Positions 52,329 to 61,949 of a DNA stretch of 64,000 bases are shown piece after piece; position 1 is the first letter of the stretch; the number at the start of each line of letters is the position of its first letter. The position numbers and the translations under genes were made by a program. Under the pieces are notes generated by a model, which saw only the letters and a program-made list of their open reading frames with translations, did no database searches and was not told the DNA's origin. Source of the stretch: CAZUGH01 sp964619785 (GTDB lineage Bacteria > Bacillota > Clostridia > Lachnospirales > Lachnospiraceae). The DNA lies in the NCBI GenBank assembly GCA_964619785.1, contig CAZUGH010000001.1:1-64000 (forward strand), read 5' to 3'.

Positions 52329-53128
52329 TTTTATCTGACACCCATGTTCACACACAATTTTCTTCTGACAGCCAAGAACCAATGGAAAACATGGTTAAAC
52401 GAGGAATTGAACTTGGCTTAAAAGAGATTTATTTTACTGATCATATGGATTTAGACTTTCCAAAACAATATAAATATGATTTTCTTTTTGATATTCATGC
52501 TCAACAAGCCGGAATTTCTCGTCTTGATAAAAAATATTCAGAAATCACTTTATACCGTGGTATTGAATTAGGTTTACAACCTCATTTAGCCAAGCAAGCA
52601 GATCAATTATTAAGTGAAAACTCATTTGATTATGTGATTGGTTCGGTTCATGTAGTTGATGGTCTTGACCCATATTATCCCGAATATTGGGAAGGCAAAA
52701 ATTCTGAGGAGGCTGGTATTCTTCATTACTTTGAAACAGCACTCTCATGCCTGGAAACAATGCATAATTTTGATTCATTTGGTCATCTAGACTACATTAT
52801 CCGCTATGCTCCATCTGGTCCTAAAAACTACAGTTATAAGCGCTATTGTGATGTGATAGATGCTATACTTATATCTCTAATCCAAAACGGTAAATCTCTC
52901 GAGATGAATACCTCCGGTTATAAGAAAAATGGTTTTTCAAACCCACATCTAGATATTATCAAACGATATTTAGAACTTGGTGGAGAAAATATCACCATCG
53001 GTTCCGATGGGCACGATACACTCCATTTATCCTTAGATTTTGAGACTGCCTTTTATGAGTGCAGGAAAATAGGCTTGTCTTCTTATACTACATATCAGAA
53101 TCGCAAGCCTATCCATCATGCTATTTAA
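52325..53128 (+). CDS. hisJ: Histidinol-phosphatase-like PHP protein (HisJ family)
   Basis: A 267-residue PHP-domain phosphatase. Metal ligands: DTHVHTQFSSD, TDHMD, GSVHVVDG and GHLDYI. The HisJ family dephosphorylates histidinol phosphate, but no histidine genes are near, so the substrate is not proven. The last 4 bases overlap the convergent mnmA gene: both stop codons use the same TTAA. Confidence 0.85.
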   Translation: MILSDTHVHTQFSSDSQEPMENMVKRGIELGLKEIYFTDHMDLDFPKQYKYDFLFDIHAQQAGISRLDKKYSEITLYRGIELGLQPHLAKQADQLLSENSFDYVIGSVHVVDGLDPYYPEYWEGKNSEEAGILHYFETALSCLETMHNFDSFGHLDYIIRYAPSGPKNYSYKRYCDVIDAILISLIQNGKSLEMNTSGYKKNGFSNPHLDIIKRYLELGGENITIGSDGHDTLHLSLDFETAFYECRKIGLSSYTTYQNRKPIHHAI

Positions 53129-54219
53129 TTGTTTGGTCTCGTACCTATGATTGTGCCACCGCCTAGGACAATCTCTCCATCGTATAAAACGACTGCTTGT
53201 CCTGGCGTAATTGCACGCTGTGGTTCATCAAATACACATTCTAATAGGTCTGAATCAATTCTTTTCACTGTTGCCATCGATCCTCTATGATTATAACGAA
53301 TTTTGGCAAGCACTCTGGTTCCTTCTTTTACATCAGGAACAGACATGAAATTCAGTTGATTGGCATAAAGTCTACCCGACATCAAATCATCATTCGAACC
53401 GATTACAACCTCATTTGTCTCCGGTCTTATATCAGTTACAAAAACATGATACCCCATCGCAAGTCCCAAGCCTCTTCGTTGCCCAATGGTATACTGATAG
53501 ATACCTTTGTGCTTACCTAATATCTCTCCATCTTCTGTCACAAAGTTTCCTTCACCAGGTACTTGAGGCATATTTTCCCTAATGTAGTTACCATAATCAT
53601 TGTCCGGAATAAAACATATCTCTTGACTGTCTGGTTTATTCGCTACATTTAGTCCAATTCGTTCTGCAATTTCTCTGATTTCGTCTTTTTCATAGCAGCC
53701 TACCGGCATCAATGTTTTCGACAACTGGTCTTGTGTAAGATTATATAACGCATATGTTTGATCTTTCGCAGCTGTTTTAGAATTTTTGAGGGCATATCGA
53801 CCATTCTCTAATTGTATAACATTCGCATAATGACCTGTAGCAATGTAATCTGCACCTATTTCAAGCGATCTTGTAAGTAAGGATTCCCATTTCACATAAC
53901 GATTACATGCGATACAAGGGTTTGGCGTTCGACCATGTAAATACTCATCTTTGAAATAGTCAATTACATTTTTTTGAAATGATTCCTTGAAATTCATAAC
54001 GTAATACGGAATTTCCAATTGTTCTGCAACTCTTCTTGCATCCCATACCGCGGGAACACCACAACAACCACCATTTTCTTCTTGTTCAAGTGGATCCTCA
54101 TCTTGCCAAATCTGCATCGTTACGCCGATAACATTGTAACCTTGTTCTTTCAAAAGATAAGCAGCTACCGAAGAATCGACTCCACCAGACATACCAATTA
54201 CAACCGTTTTTCTATCCAT
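53125..54219 (-). CDS. mnmA: tRNA 2-thiouridylase MnmA
   Basis: A 364-residue enzyme making the s2U34 of tRNAs. The PP-loop SGGVDSS lies at residues 11-17; the cysteines that pass sulfur are Cys102 (NPCIACN) and Cys202 (SQEICFIPD). It gets sulfur from NifS-type desulfurase, encoded two genes upstream, which explains the operon. TAATG overlap with nifU. Confidence 0.98.
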   Translation of the reverse strand: MDRKTVVIGMSGGVDSSVAAYLLKEQGYNVIGVTMQIWQDEDPLEQEENGGCCGVPAVWDARRVAEQLEIPYYVMNFKESFQKNVIDYFKDEYLHGRTPNPCIACNRYVKWESLLTRSLEIGADYIATGHYANVIQLENGRYALKNSKTAAKDQTYALYNLTQDQLSKTLMPVGCYEKDEIREIAERIGLNVANKPDSQEICFIPDNDYGNYIRENMPQVPGEGNFVTEDGEILGKHKGIYQYTIGQRRGLGLAMGYHVFVTDIRPETNEVVIGSNDDLMSGRLYANQLNFMSVPDVKEGTRVLAKIRYNHRGSMATVKRIDSDLLECVFDEPQRAITPGQAVVLYDGEIVLGGGTIIGTRPNN

Positions 54220-54656
54220 TAGTAGTCCTCTTCCTCTTCTTCCTCACCAATATCAGATTTAGGTTTATCTAAGCCTTCAATCACAATATCATGTTTCTGG
54301 GCATAGTCCCAAAGTGCTGCATGAATTGCTTCTTCAGCCAATAAAGAGCAATGAACTTTCACTGGTGGAAGTCCATCTAATGCTTCCATAACTGCTTTGT
54401 TTGTAACTTGTAATGCTTCTTGAATGCTTTTTCCTTTCACAAGTTCAGTCGCCATACTGCTTGTTGCTACTGCAGCGCCACAACCAAATGTTTTGAATTT
54501 ACAATCACGAATCATCCCAGCATCATCAATATCCAGATACATTCTCATAATATCACCGCATTTTGCATTTCCAACGGTTCCAACCCCACTAGCTCCATCA
54601 ATTTCCCCTACATTACGTGGGTTACTAAAATGATCCATTACTTTTTCACTATACAT
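54219..54656 (-). CDS. nifU: NifU-like iron-sulfur scaffold protein
   Basis: A 145-residue IscU/NifU-N scaffold protein. The three cluster cysteines are in GNAKCGDIM, GCGAAVATSSM and HCSLLAEEA. An acidic Glu-rich tail ends the protein. It takes sulfur from NifS and builds [2Fe-2S] clusters. Start MYSEKVMDHFSNPRNVGE is typical. Confidence 0.95.
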   Translation of the reverse strand: MYSEKVMDHFSNPRNVGEIDGASGVGTVGNAKCGDIMRMYLDIDDAGMIRDCKFKTFGCGAAVATSSMATELVKGKSIQEALQVTNKAVMEALDGLPPVKVHCSLLAEEAIHAALWDYAQKHDIVIEGLDKPKSDIGEEEEEEDY

Positions 54657-54665
54657 ATCAATTCC

Positions 54666-55853
54666 TCACTTCCTAGTATTTTTTCTAACAAAATCTTCAT
54701 ATAACGGCGACATACTTCTAAGCTTTGCAACAATTCCTGTCACTTTTTCCACAACATAATCAATATCTTCCTTTGTTATTTCTTCACTCAAGGTAAGTCG
54801 TAATGAGCCATGTGCAATCTCATGTGGAAGTCCAATTGCCAACAACACATGCGATGGATCAAGAGAACCCGATGTACAAGCAGAACCACTCGAACCACAG
54901 ATGCCTTCCATATCAAGCATAATTAATAATGATTCACCTTCGATAAATTGAAAACTAAAGTTTGCATTATTCGGTAGTCTTTTGTATCGGTCTCCGTTTA
55001 ATCTTACATATGGAATTTCTTTTAATACACGTTCAATTAAATAATCACGAATTTCCGATTCTTGTTTCACACGCTTTTCCATTGTATCCATTGCGATTTC
55101 AACGGCTTTACCAAGTCCTACAATGCCTGGTACATTTTCCGTACCTGCACGACGTTTTCGTTCTTGAGCACCTCCATGAATAAATGACCTCAGTTTTAAT
55201 CCTTTTCTTATATACAAAAATCCAATTCCCTTTGGCCCGTTTAATTTGTGACCACTTGCACTAAGCATGTCAATATTCATCTCTTCCACATTGATTGGTA
55301 TTTGACCAAATGCTTGAACGGCATCAGTATGAAAAATAACATCATGTTTCTTCGCTATTTTCCCAATTTCTTCAATGGGTTGTATCGTTCCGATTTCATT
55401 ATTTGCAAACATTACAGAAATCAATATGGTATCTGGTCGAATGGCAGCTTCTAATTGGTCGAGTTTGATAATACCATTTTCATCTACATCAATGTAAGTT
55501 ATCTCATAGCCTCTATCCATTAAATATTCACAAGTGTGTAGAATAGCGTGATGCTCCACTTTAGAGGTTATAATATGTTTTCCTTTGCTTGCATATGCTT
55601 CAGCGGTTGCAATCAGAGCCCAATTGTCCGATTCCGTTCCACCTGCTGTGAAATATATATCACGAATATCTCCATGAATCGCATCTGCAATAATTTGTCT
55701 ACTTTCATTCACTGCTTTTTTATTCTTAGCAGCAAAATCATATACACTACTTGGGTTACCATAATTCTCTGTAAAATAAGGCAACATCGCATCTACGACT
55801 TCTTTTCTTGTCTTTGTTGTTGCTGCATTATCTAAATATACTAATTTATTCAC
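54666..55853 (-). CDS. nifS: Cysteine desulfurase NifS
   Basis: A 395-residue PLP enzyme that takes sulfur from cysteine. PLP lysine in SASGHKLNGPKG; the active cysteine is in GSSGSACTSG, of the IscS/NifS type. I chose GTG 55853 because AGGAGG lies 9 bases upstream; the open frame goes back further to 55877. Feeds NifU and MnmA in the same operon. Confidence 0.97.
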   Translation of the reverse strand: MNKLVYLDNAATTKTRKEVVDAMLPYFTENYGNPSSVYDFAAKNKKAVNESRQIIADAIHGDIRDIYFTAGGTESDNWALIATAEAYASKGKHIITSKVEHHAILHTCEYLMDRGYEITYIDVDENGIIKLDQLEAAIRPDTILISVMFANNEIGTIQPIEEIGKIAKKHDVIFHTDAVQAFGQIPINVEEMNIDMLSASGHKLNGPKGIGFLYIRKGLKLRSFIHGGAQERKRRAGTENVPGIVGLGKAVEIAMDTMEKRVKQESEIRDYLIERVLKEIPYVRLNGDRYKRLPNNANFSFQFIEGESLLIMLDMEGICGSSGSACTSGSLDPSHVLLAIGLPHEIAHGSLRLTLSEEITKEDIDYVVEKVTGIVAKLRSMSPLYEDFVRKNTRK

Positions 55854-55866
55854 CTTATATTTCCTC

Positions 55867-56340
55867 CTATCGATCACATGATTTATTTTCTTGTTTATGG
55901 TTAAGATTATGCTCTTTCTGTATACGGTCGCTTTCTTTGATTAATTCGGAAAGCATCAATGAATCGACAGTATTGTTTATGCTATCACTAATACGTTTCC
56001 AAACATATTTTGTTACACAAAGTTCTGATCCACTACATGTTTCTCCTTCGCCCGTTATCTCTGCGCAAGATACCGGATCAAGATTCCCCTCTAATACTCG
56101 TAAAATATCACCCACCGAAATCTCGTCAGGTGATTTCGCAATTGAATAACCACCTTTCGCGCCTCTACTACTATTGACAATCCCGGCTTTTTTTAATTTG
56201 GCAATCAATTGCTCTAAATAACTAATTGAGATATTTTGACGTAACGCAATCTCGCTTAAAGACACTGGTTCTTCTCTCGAACTTATCGCAATATCAACTA
56301 ATGCACGTAATCCATATCTACCTTTTGTGGAAATTTTCAT
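55867..56340 (-). CDS. iscR: Rrf2-family regulator, IscR-like
   Basis: A 157-residue winged-helix regulator, starting MKISTKGRYGLRALVDIA. Three cysteines that could hold a [2Fe-2S] cluster stand at 92, 102 and 108, spaced close to those of IscR (92, 98, 104). It heads the nifS-nifU-mnmA operon and has its own promoter with an inverted repeat, so Fe-S-responsive autoregulation is likely. Confidence 0.9.
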   Translation of the reverse strand: MKISTKGRYGLRALVDIAISSREEPVSLSEIALRQNISISYLEQLIAKLKKAGIVNSSRGAKGGYSIAKSPDEISVGDILRVLEGNLDPVSCAEITGEGETCSGSELCVTKYVWKRISDSINNTVDSLMLSELIKESDRIQKEHNLNHKQENKSCDR

Positions 56341-56368
56341 ACGATACCTTCTTTCCTAAATTTAATTC

Positions 56369-56398
56369 CAAGTAATTTAATTCGCACTATTTTACTTG
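56369..56398. promoter_or_regulatory. Candidate IscR-like operator
   Basis: CAAGTAA (56369-56375) and TTACTTG (56392-56398) form an inverted repeat with a 16-base gap, between the -10 element and the iscR start codon. Confidence 0.45.
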
Positions 56399-56407
56399 AA
56401 TATATTG

Positions 56408-56436
56408 ATACTATCATAATTCCTTTTTGTTGTCAA
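56408..56436 (-). promoter_or_regulatory. Promoter of the iscR-nifS-nifU-mnmA operon
   Basis: Minus strand TTGACA (56436-56431) and TAGTAT (56413-56408), 17-base spacer. Confidence 0.8.
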
Positions 56437-56443
56437 TAAAAAA

Positions 56444-56478
56444 TACTCATTATACTATCAAAAATAGCATAATGAGTA
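56444..56478 (-). terminator. Terminator of the 1291-residue protein gene
   Basis: TACTCATTAT and ATAATGAGTA, 10-base perfect stem with a 15-base loop, followed on the minus strand by TTTTTT, 8 bases from the -35 of iscR. Confidence 0.85.
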
Positions 56479-56495
56479 TCTTTATACTCTATCAT

Positions 56496-59400
56496 TTACA
56501 TATTAGTTAAGTCATCAATAGATAATGCAAATTCATCTTCATCATCACTTACTTCTTCAACTTCTTGTGTTACAGGATGTTGAATCTGAGTCACGCCAGA
56601 AGTCAGCATATCAATATCTAATTCAAAGCCGACATCTTCTTTCCTCTCAGTTTCATCTGTGCTTTGATCATATGTATGATCAACTTCCATATCACTTGAT
56701 AAGCCAAAGAACATATCATCCTCTAAAGGTGTTACTTCTTTTTCTGCGCTATCCTCTATTACCACAATTTCTTCTTCCGGTTCATCAACAAGTGTTATGC
56801 CGGCTTCACTGATTGCATTTTCTGTCTCTTTAACAAATGCATCAATGTTGTCAATCTCTTCATAGTCTGGAAGAACTGCTTCTGTAGGTACTGATTCAAC
56901 TACTGTATTGCTAGCAGTAATCGGTGCTGATTGGATGATTGGATCGGAAGCACTTACTGAAATATTTCTAAATAAAGGTTCTTCTTTTTCAGGTAATTCA
57001 ATTGATGTTGTATCTGCTTCTGTCTCATCCATCGCAAAATGAATTGTGCTGTCATCTTCCTCAATTACCTCTTCAACAGCTAAATCATTTTCGGCAGCTT
57101 CAATAACATCTACTTCCAATTCATTTTCAGGCTTTTCAACTTCCTCTACTGGAAGCACATTTTCAGGTTTCGTATCTGTCATAACTTCCTCTGGCATAAT
57201 AAATACAGGTTCAGAACTAATCTCGAAACTCTCTACTGGTTTAGAATTGCTAAGAGTCTTGAGTGACTTGTATATTGGTTCTCGCTTAACACGTGGCATT
57301 GGCTCTGGTGCCAAATCAGCCTCAACAAAGTTTGGATCCATCTCAAACTTGATTTCGCCAGCAGCTTCCTCTGTGGAATTATCAAACGATGGCTGATTTG
57401 ATAAAATATTAGCAATCTCTGGATTCATGGTATGTTCAAAATCATCACTTGAAATATCATTATCTAGGGCACCACTCATCCGCTTAATATTATCATCTGA
57501 CACATTTAATCTGCCAAGTAATTGTGATAACTCATCCTGTGAAGAATTAGCTTGTTGCTGTGCTAGCTTCTCAGCTTCTTCTTGTTCACGCTTAAGTTTT
57601 TCATCAATCTCACGCTGTAAACGTGCATATTCCTGTTCTTCCTCTTCTTTTTGCTGCTCAATTGTTGTTACCAAATCATCTAAAGATGGCTCAGCAACCT
57701 TATCAAGAATTAATTCTTCTTCTGGAATCGTCTCGATCTCTTCTTGAATAACTTCCTCTACCATAGATGCCAATTCCTGATCAGATGGAACTTGAACCTC
57801 TTCTTCCTCTGGCTCTTCTCCAAACAAATCATCTAGCGACCACTCTGGGAACGCAGAAGCATCACGTGTATCACCTAACAACATATCCTGCCCACGTAAT
57901 GGTTTATTATGTGCGATACTTTCATACTCTTCTTCAAGAATTGGTTCATCCTCAATAACCGTATCCACTCTCTGTGGTTCAGGTTCTGGCTCAACTACTG
58001 GTTCTGGTTCAGGTTCTGGTTCAACAACTGGTTCTGGCTCAGACTCATCCTCAACAACTGGTTCTGGCTCNNNNNNNNNNNNNNNNNNNNNNNNNNNNNN
58101 NNNNNNNNNNNNNNNNNNNNNNNNNNNNNNNNNNNNNNNNNNNNNNNNNNNNNNNNNNNNNNNNNNNNNNTCAACTACTGGCTCTGGTTCTGGTTCTGGC
58201 TCAGCTTCAACTATTGGTTCTGGCTCAGGCTCAACTACTGGTTCAGCTTCAACTACTGGCTCTGGTTCTGGTTCCGGTTCAGCTTCAACTATTGGTTCTG
58301 GTTTAGCTTCAACTATTGGTTCTGGCTCAGGTTCTGCTTCTGGTTCAGCTTCAATCATTGGTTCTGGCTCTGGCTCAACCTCAATAATCGAATCACTTAT
58401 GTCAAGTTTAGACTCATCTATTTCATCGGTACTTGTCGTTTCTTCCTCTGTCTCATCTAACTTATCATCTACTTCTGCTATTTCTTCAAGGTCACCTGTG
58501 GCAAGTTCGCTAAAGGATTCTTCTTTTACTTCTTCAGTTTCTTCAGATCCATCAACATCCAAAGTGGAATCACTAGCATCATCTGCTATATTAATTTCAT
58601 TTTCTTCTTCATCATTCATAGAAAGTGAATTTGTTGTATCTTCTTCCTGTTCGTCCTCCTCATCAGATGTTTCTAACATTGCTGAACCTATCGGACTCTT
58701 AGGTGCTTCTACAACAGCTGCAACCTCCTGCTGAACTTTCGCAATCATTTCTTTTATTTCATTTAGGTCAACTGCTGATACTGCTGGAGTAGGAATAACT
58801 TCTTGCATAGGTGCGACAGGTTCTTCTTCAGGTACACCTAATAAAGCCTCTCCATAGCCTCCAACATAAGGTTCGTCTTTCTTTAATGGCGAATCCTCTG
58901 GTGGATCAATGCTTAATGTTGAATCTGCAAGAGTAGCACCATTTATCAATTCTTCAACCGTATCAGATGATATCGTCTTGAATTCAACATTTCCATGTAA
59001 AGTAGAAGAAAGAGGCTTTAACATAATCGATTTTTCCTCTTCATCAGCAGAAAATGGATCATCAAATGGGTTGCGATTCACATATTCTTGCTCTGGTTCC
59101 ACTTTTCCTGTACTAATCTTAATTCCATAATCACTTGGGTTTTCAACTTTATCTTTTACTTCATCTTCGTCAATATTTAGTACAAATTCAACCTCGGTGT
59201 CTACCTCATTATTACCCCATACAGCTGTTTCTGTTGCAATCAAGTTACTAAATCCATAACCAGCAAAAATAGGGGCAATACAATCAAGATAGATAAATGG
59301 TTCTCCATTCCCACTATAAATAATATACATAAATAAGATGAGTAAATAAGAACCAATCATTGGTGTAATATAACTTCTATCTTTTTTTAACGTAAAGTAT

Positions 59401-60371
59401 CCAGCCGCTGTGGCAAAGAATATAACCATAAATGGCCAGTGTCCACTTGTAAATGCTTGATACAACAAGACAATCAAAGTGTTATATTTTGCAAGCATAT
59501 TACCACCTATATTGGCATCTGCTTTTCCTTCTGCTGTCTTAAACAATGAAACATCCACCCTCGATGTAAAGACATCAGAAAAATGCTTCAATATCGACGT
59601 GTCAAGTAGGTCTGTTCCAGAAACTAAACCAACGAGTAAATTAACAATAAAAAATGCGCCTACAGTCATACCAAGAAAATAGAGTCCACAATTCTTACCA
59701 CTCGCAAATGGGCTTTTTTTATCATCGGTATCCATGCCCGAACTAAAGAACAATGAAATAAAACAGAATACGAGCAAAAATACATTAAGCGGATTCAATG
59801 CAATTCCAATTGCAAATATAACCGACATAATGATGTATGAAATCATCGTGTAAACCATATTTTCTTTCATATGTAATAAATTCTTCGTTGTTAATTGAAA
59901 GATAATATAGCATGCGAGAAATGATGAAATCTCAATATTGGTATCAAATGTTAATACATTGATATAGGATGTTGTTATAAAGAACCACCCAAATATAGTT
60001 GTTGCTATACCTCCTAGGCGCCCAGCCGATATTCTACCCGCAACAAACATCAACGCCAATGTAATAACAGTAGATAACGAGTTTTCATCACATTCTGCAA
60101 AGGTGACAATTGCAAACAGCGCAAATACACCGACTTCAATCAAGGATAGCACTTTACTATTGCCCTGAATAAAATCGATGTGGCCCCCTTCTTTTACAAA
60201 ATAAGCACCCACCGTAAAAATTAAAACTAATACAACAAGAAGTCCGACAGTAGTTGTAGAGTTGTCCGCACTATTCATTGTCAAGTAGCCCAGATAAACG
60301 CAAGCATATCCAGTTATAACCAGAAAAAATAAAGCAAAAATACTTGATAAAAGATTCCTTTGTAGTCTCAC
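56496..60371 (-). CDS. Large polytopic membrane protein with acidic Glu-Pro repeat cytoplasmic tail, function unknown
   Basis: About 1291 residues including 34 unknown at the gap. Residues 1-385 hold 11-12 hydrophobic segments, without a motif I recognise. After about 390 the protein becomes soluble, acidic and low in complexity: alternating Glu/Pro/Val repeats ([10 protein letters not shown] type, about residues 680-800), a coiled-coil stretch near 880-930 ([21 protein letters not shown]), and an acidic end [15 protein letters not shown]. Start GTG 60371 with AGAGGGG 9 bases ahead. The tail should be a disordered scaffold. It lies between iscR and a divergent SpoVB-like flippase. Not seen by me before. 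Confidence 0.6.
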   Translation of the reverse strand: MRLQRNLLSSIFALFFLVITGYACVYLGYLTMNSADNSTTTVGLLVVLVLIFTVGAYFVKEGGHIDFIQGNSKVLSLIEVGVFALFAIVTFAECDENSLSTVITLALMFVAGRISAGRLGGIATTIFGWFFITTSYINVLTFDTNIEISSFLACYIIFQLTTKNLLHMKENMVYTMISYIIMSVIFAIGIALNPLNVFLLVFCFISLFFSSGMDTDDKKSPFASGKNCGLYFLGMTVGAFFIVNLLVGLVSGTDLLDTSILKHFSDVFTSRVDVSLFKTAEGKADANIGGNMLAKYNTLIVLLYQAFTSGHWPFMVIFFATAAGYFTLKKDRSYITPMIGSYLLILFMYIIYSGNGEPFIYLDCIAPIFAGYGFSNLIATETAVWGNNEVDTEVEFVLNIDEDEVKDKVENPSDYGIKISTGKVEPEQEYVNRNPFDDPFSADEEEKSIMLKPLSSTLHGNVEFKTISSDTVEELINGATLADSTLSIDPPEDSPLKKDEPYVGGYGEALLGVPEEEPVAPMQEVIPTPAVSAVDLNEIKEMIAKVQQEVAAVVEAPKSPIGSAMLETSDEEDEQEEDTTNSLSMNDEEENEINIADDASDSTLDVDGSEETEEVKEESFSELATGDLEEIAEVDDKLDETEEETTSTDEIDESKLDISDSIIEVEPEPEPMIEAEPEAEPEPEPIVEAKPEPIVEAEPEPEPEPVVEAEPVVEPEPEPIVEAEPEPEPEPVVXXXXXXXXXXXXXXXXXXXXXXXXXXXXXXXXXXEPEPVVEDESEPEPVVEPEPEPEPVVEPEPEPQRVDTVIEDEPILEEEYESIAHNKPLRGQDMLLGDTRDASAFPEWSLDDLFGEEPEEEEVQVPSDQELASMVEEVIQEEIETIPEEELILDKVAEPSLDDLVTTIEQQKEEEEQEYARLQREIDEKLKREQEEAEKLAQQQANSSQDELSQLLGRLNVSDDNIKRMSGALDNDISSDDFEHTMNPEIANILSNQPSFDNSTEEAAGEIKFEMDPNFVEADLAPEPMPRVKREPIYKSLKTLSNSKPVESFEISSEPVFIMPEEVMTDTKPENVLPVEEVEKPENELEVDVIEAAENDLAVEEVIEEDDSTIHFAMDETEADTTSIELPEKEEPLFRNISVSASDPIIQSAPITASNTVVESVPTEAVLPDYEEIDNIDAFVKETENAISEAGITLVDEPEEEIVVIEDSAEKEVTPLEDDMFFGLSSDMEVDHTYDQSTDETERKEDVGFELDIDMLTSGVTQIQHPVTQEVEEVSDDEDEFALSIDDLTNM
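57970..58390. repeat. Glu-Pro-Val repeat region, interrupted by the second gap
   Basis: Short near-repeats (plus strand GGTTCTGGCTCAACTACTGG and variants) encode tandem Glu-Pro, Val-Val-Glu units on the minus strand. The copy number is not resolved because of the N run inside. Confidence 0.9.
58071..58170. other. Assembly gap (100 N) inside the repeat region
   Basis: Exactly 100 N. The frame agrees on both sides at this length, but the real length is unknown. The flanks are not identical to each other, unlike the first gap. Confidence 0.98.
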
Positions 60372-60461
60372 GTCACATTACCCCTCTATACATAAATATA
60401 TACATTAATAATACTACATTTTGAAGAATATAACAAGACTTCATTCATAAAAAGGAGCAGT

Positions 60462-61949
60462 ATGAAAAATAGTTTATTAAAAGGAACCCTAATCCTTACG
60501 TTTGCAGGCTTTTTAACTCGTGTCCTCGGCTTCTTTTATCGTATATATCTTTCGAATGGCCTTGGACTACATATGTTAGGAATTTATCAGATGGTCTTTC
60601 CTGTTTATGCAATTTGTTTTACACTTTATGCATCTGGTATTCAAACAGGTATCTCTCAGATTTTATCATCCACCAATTCACACAAGCTGCCTAACAAACT
60701 TCTAAAAAACAGTTTATTTCTTTCATTATTGCTAGCGATTATCTTATCTATTATTATTTATTTTAAGTCCGACTTTATCGCAAATGCATTACTAGGAGTT
60801 CCTGAGTGTGGCAAGCTACTTCGGATTTTGTCTATTGTTTTTCCTTTTTGTGGAGTAACATCAGTAATTAATGGAATATTTTATGGCTTAAGTCAATCTA
60901 AGACACCTGCAATCACGCAGATGATTGAGCAAATCATCCGAATATGCTTTGTGATATTCATCTCTTCCTATCCATTTTTTCAAATACCACTCACATGCGA
61001 ATTGGCTGTTTGGGGGCTTATTATTGGCGAAATTTCATCCAATATATATAATTTAATTCAACTCAAAAAAGTCCCAAAATCCAAAGACACATCCGGATCC
61101 TACATCGGTCGAATTTGTAAACTCATGCTTCCATTAAGTGCTACACGTGTCATTATTGCATTATTAAACAGCTTTGAAGCTGTTATGATTCCAATCATGC
61201 TGGTAAAGTATGGTTTTACAAATAGTGAGGCATTAACAATCTTTGGTATTATTAGCGGAATTGTACTTCCATTTATTCTATTTCCGGGTGCTATCACGAA
61301 TTCGCTATCTGTTTTATTGCTTCCCGCCATATCAAGTGCTAACGGACGAAATAATTTGATGGAAATACGTTATAAAACACAGGAATCCATCAAATATACT
61401 ATTTTACTTGGAATTTTATTCACCGTCATTTTTTCATTATTCGGAGACGAACTAGGAATCGTCATTTTCCATTCTCAAGATGCAGGAAAATATCTAGCTG
61501 CGATGTCTGGAGTTTGTCCATTTATTTATGCCTCAACAACATTATCAAGCATCATAAATGGATTAGGCAAAACTTCAATCACATTTAAGAATACAGTAAT
61601 CGGGCTTCTTATACGTATACTTGCCTTACTCTTTCTCACTCCACACATCGGAATTATAGGATATCTAGTGGGGTACTTATTTAGCCAATTCATCATTACA
61701 ATTCTAGACGGACGTTTTCTATATCATGCATGTCAGTATCAATTATCCATTATAACCTGGTTTATTCGTCCTGCGCTATTTTTATATATTCTTGGCTTTA
61801 TATGCAAAAAAGCAATTCACTATATTCCACATGTTAGTGTGAAATATGATGAATTGCTTGCAATATCATTAATTCCTGCTATATGTATAATCTATTATCT
61901 ATATCTTAGAAAATATAGAATCATTCCAAGAGAATTAAAGCTCAAGTAA
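60462..61949 (+). CDS. spoVB: SpoVB-like MOP-superfamily flippase
   Basis: A 495-residue polytopic protein, about 14 hydrophobic segments. LLKGTLILTFAGFLTRVLGFFYRIYLS is close to the start of SpoVB; length also fits (B. subtilis SpoVB about 518). It should export a lipid-linked precursor for the spore cortex. AAAGGAG before the ATG. It converges on the KOW gene, overlapping it by 15 bases. A second family member lies at 3193. Confidence 0.85.
   Translation: MKNSLLKGTLILTFAGFLTRVLGFFYRIYLSNGLGLHMLGIYQMVFPVYAICFTLYASGIQTGISQILSSTNSHKLPNKLLKNSLFLSLLLAIILSIIIYFKSDFIANALLGVPECGKLLRILSIVFPFCGVTSVINGIFYGLSQSKTPAITQMIEQIIRICFVIFISSYPFFQIPLTCELAVWGLIIGEISSNIYNLIQLKKVPKSKDTSGSYIGRICKLMLPLSATRVIIALLNSFEAVMIPIMLVKYGFTNSEALTIFGIISGIVLPFILFPGAITNSLSVLLLPAISSANGRNNLMEIRYKTQESIKYTILLGILFTVIFSLFGDELGIVIFHSQDAGKYLAAMSGVCPFIYASTTLSSIINGLGKTSITFKNTVIGLLIRILALLFLTPHIGIIGYLVGYLFSQFIITILDGRFLYHACQYQLSIITWFIRPALFLYILGFICKKAIHYIPHVSVKYDELLAISLIPAICIIYYLYLRKYRIIPRELKLK

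Noticed and set aside
57970..58390. Short repeated units considered as a CRISPR array
   Set aside because: Units have no unique spacers and lie in frame within a coding gene; they encode Glu-Pro repeats.
57046..58734. Several plus-strand frames opposite the Glu-Pro repeat (Ser-rich or Trp/Phe-rich)
   Set aside because: They are antisense readings of the low-complexity repeat, with biased composition only.
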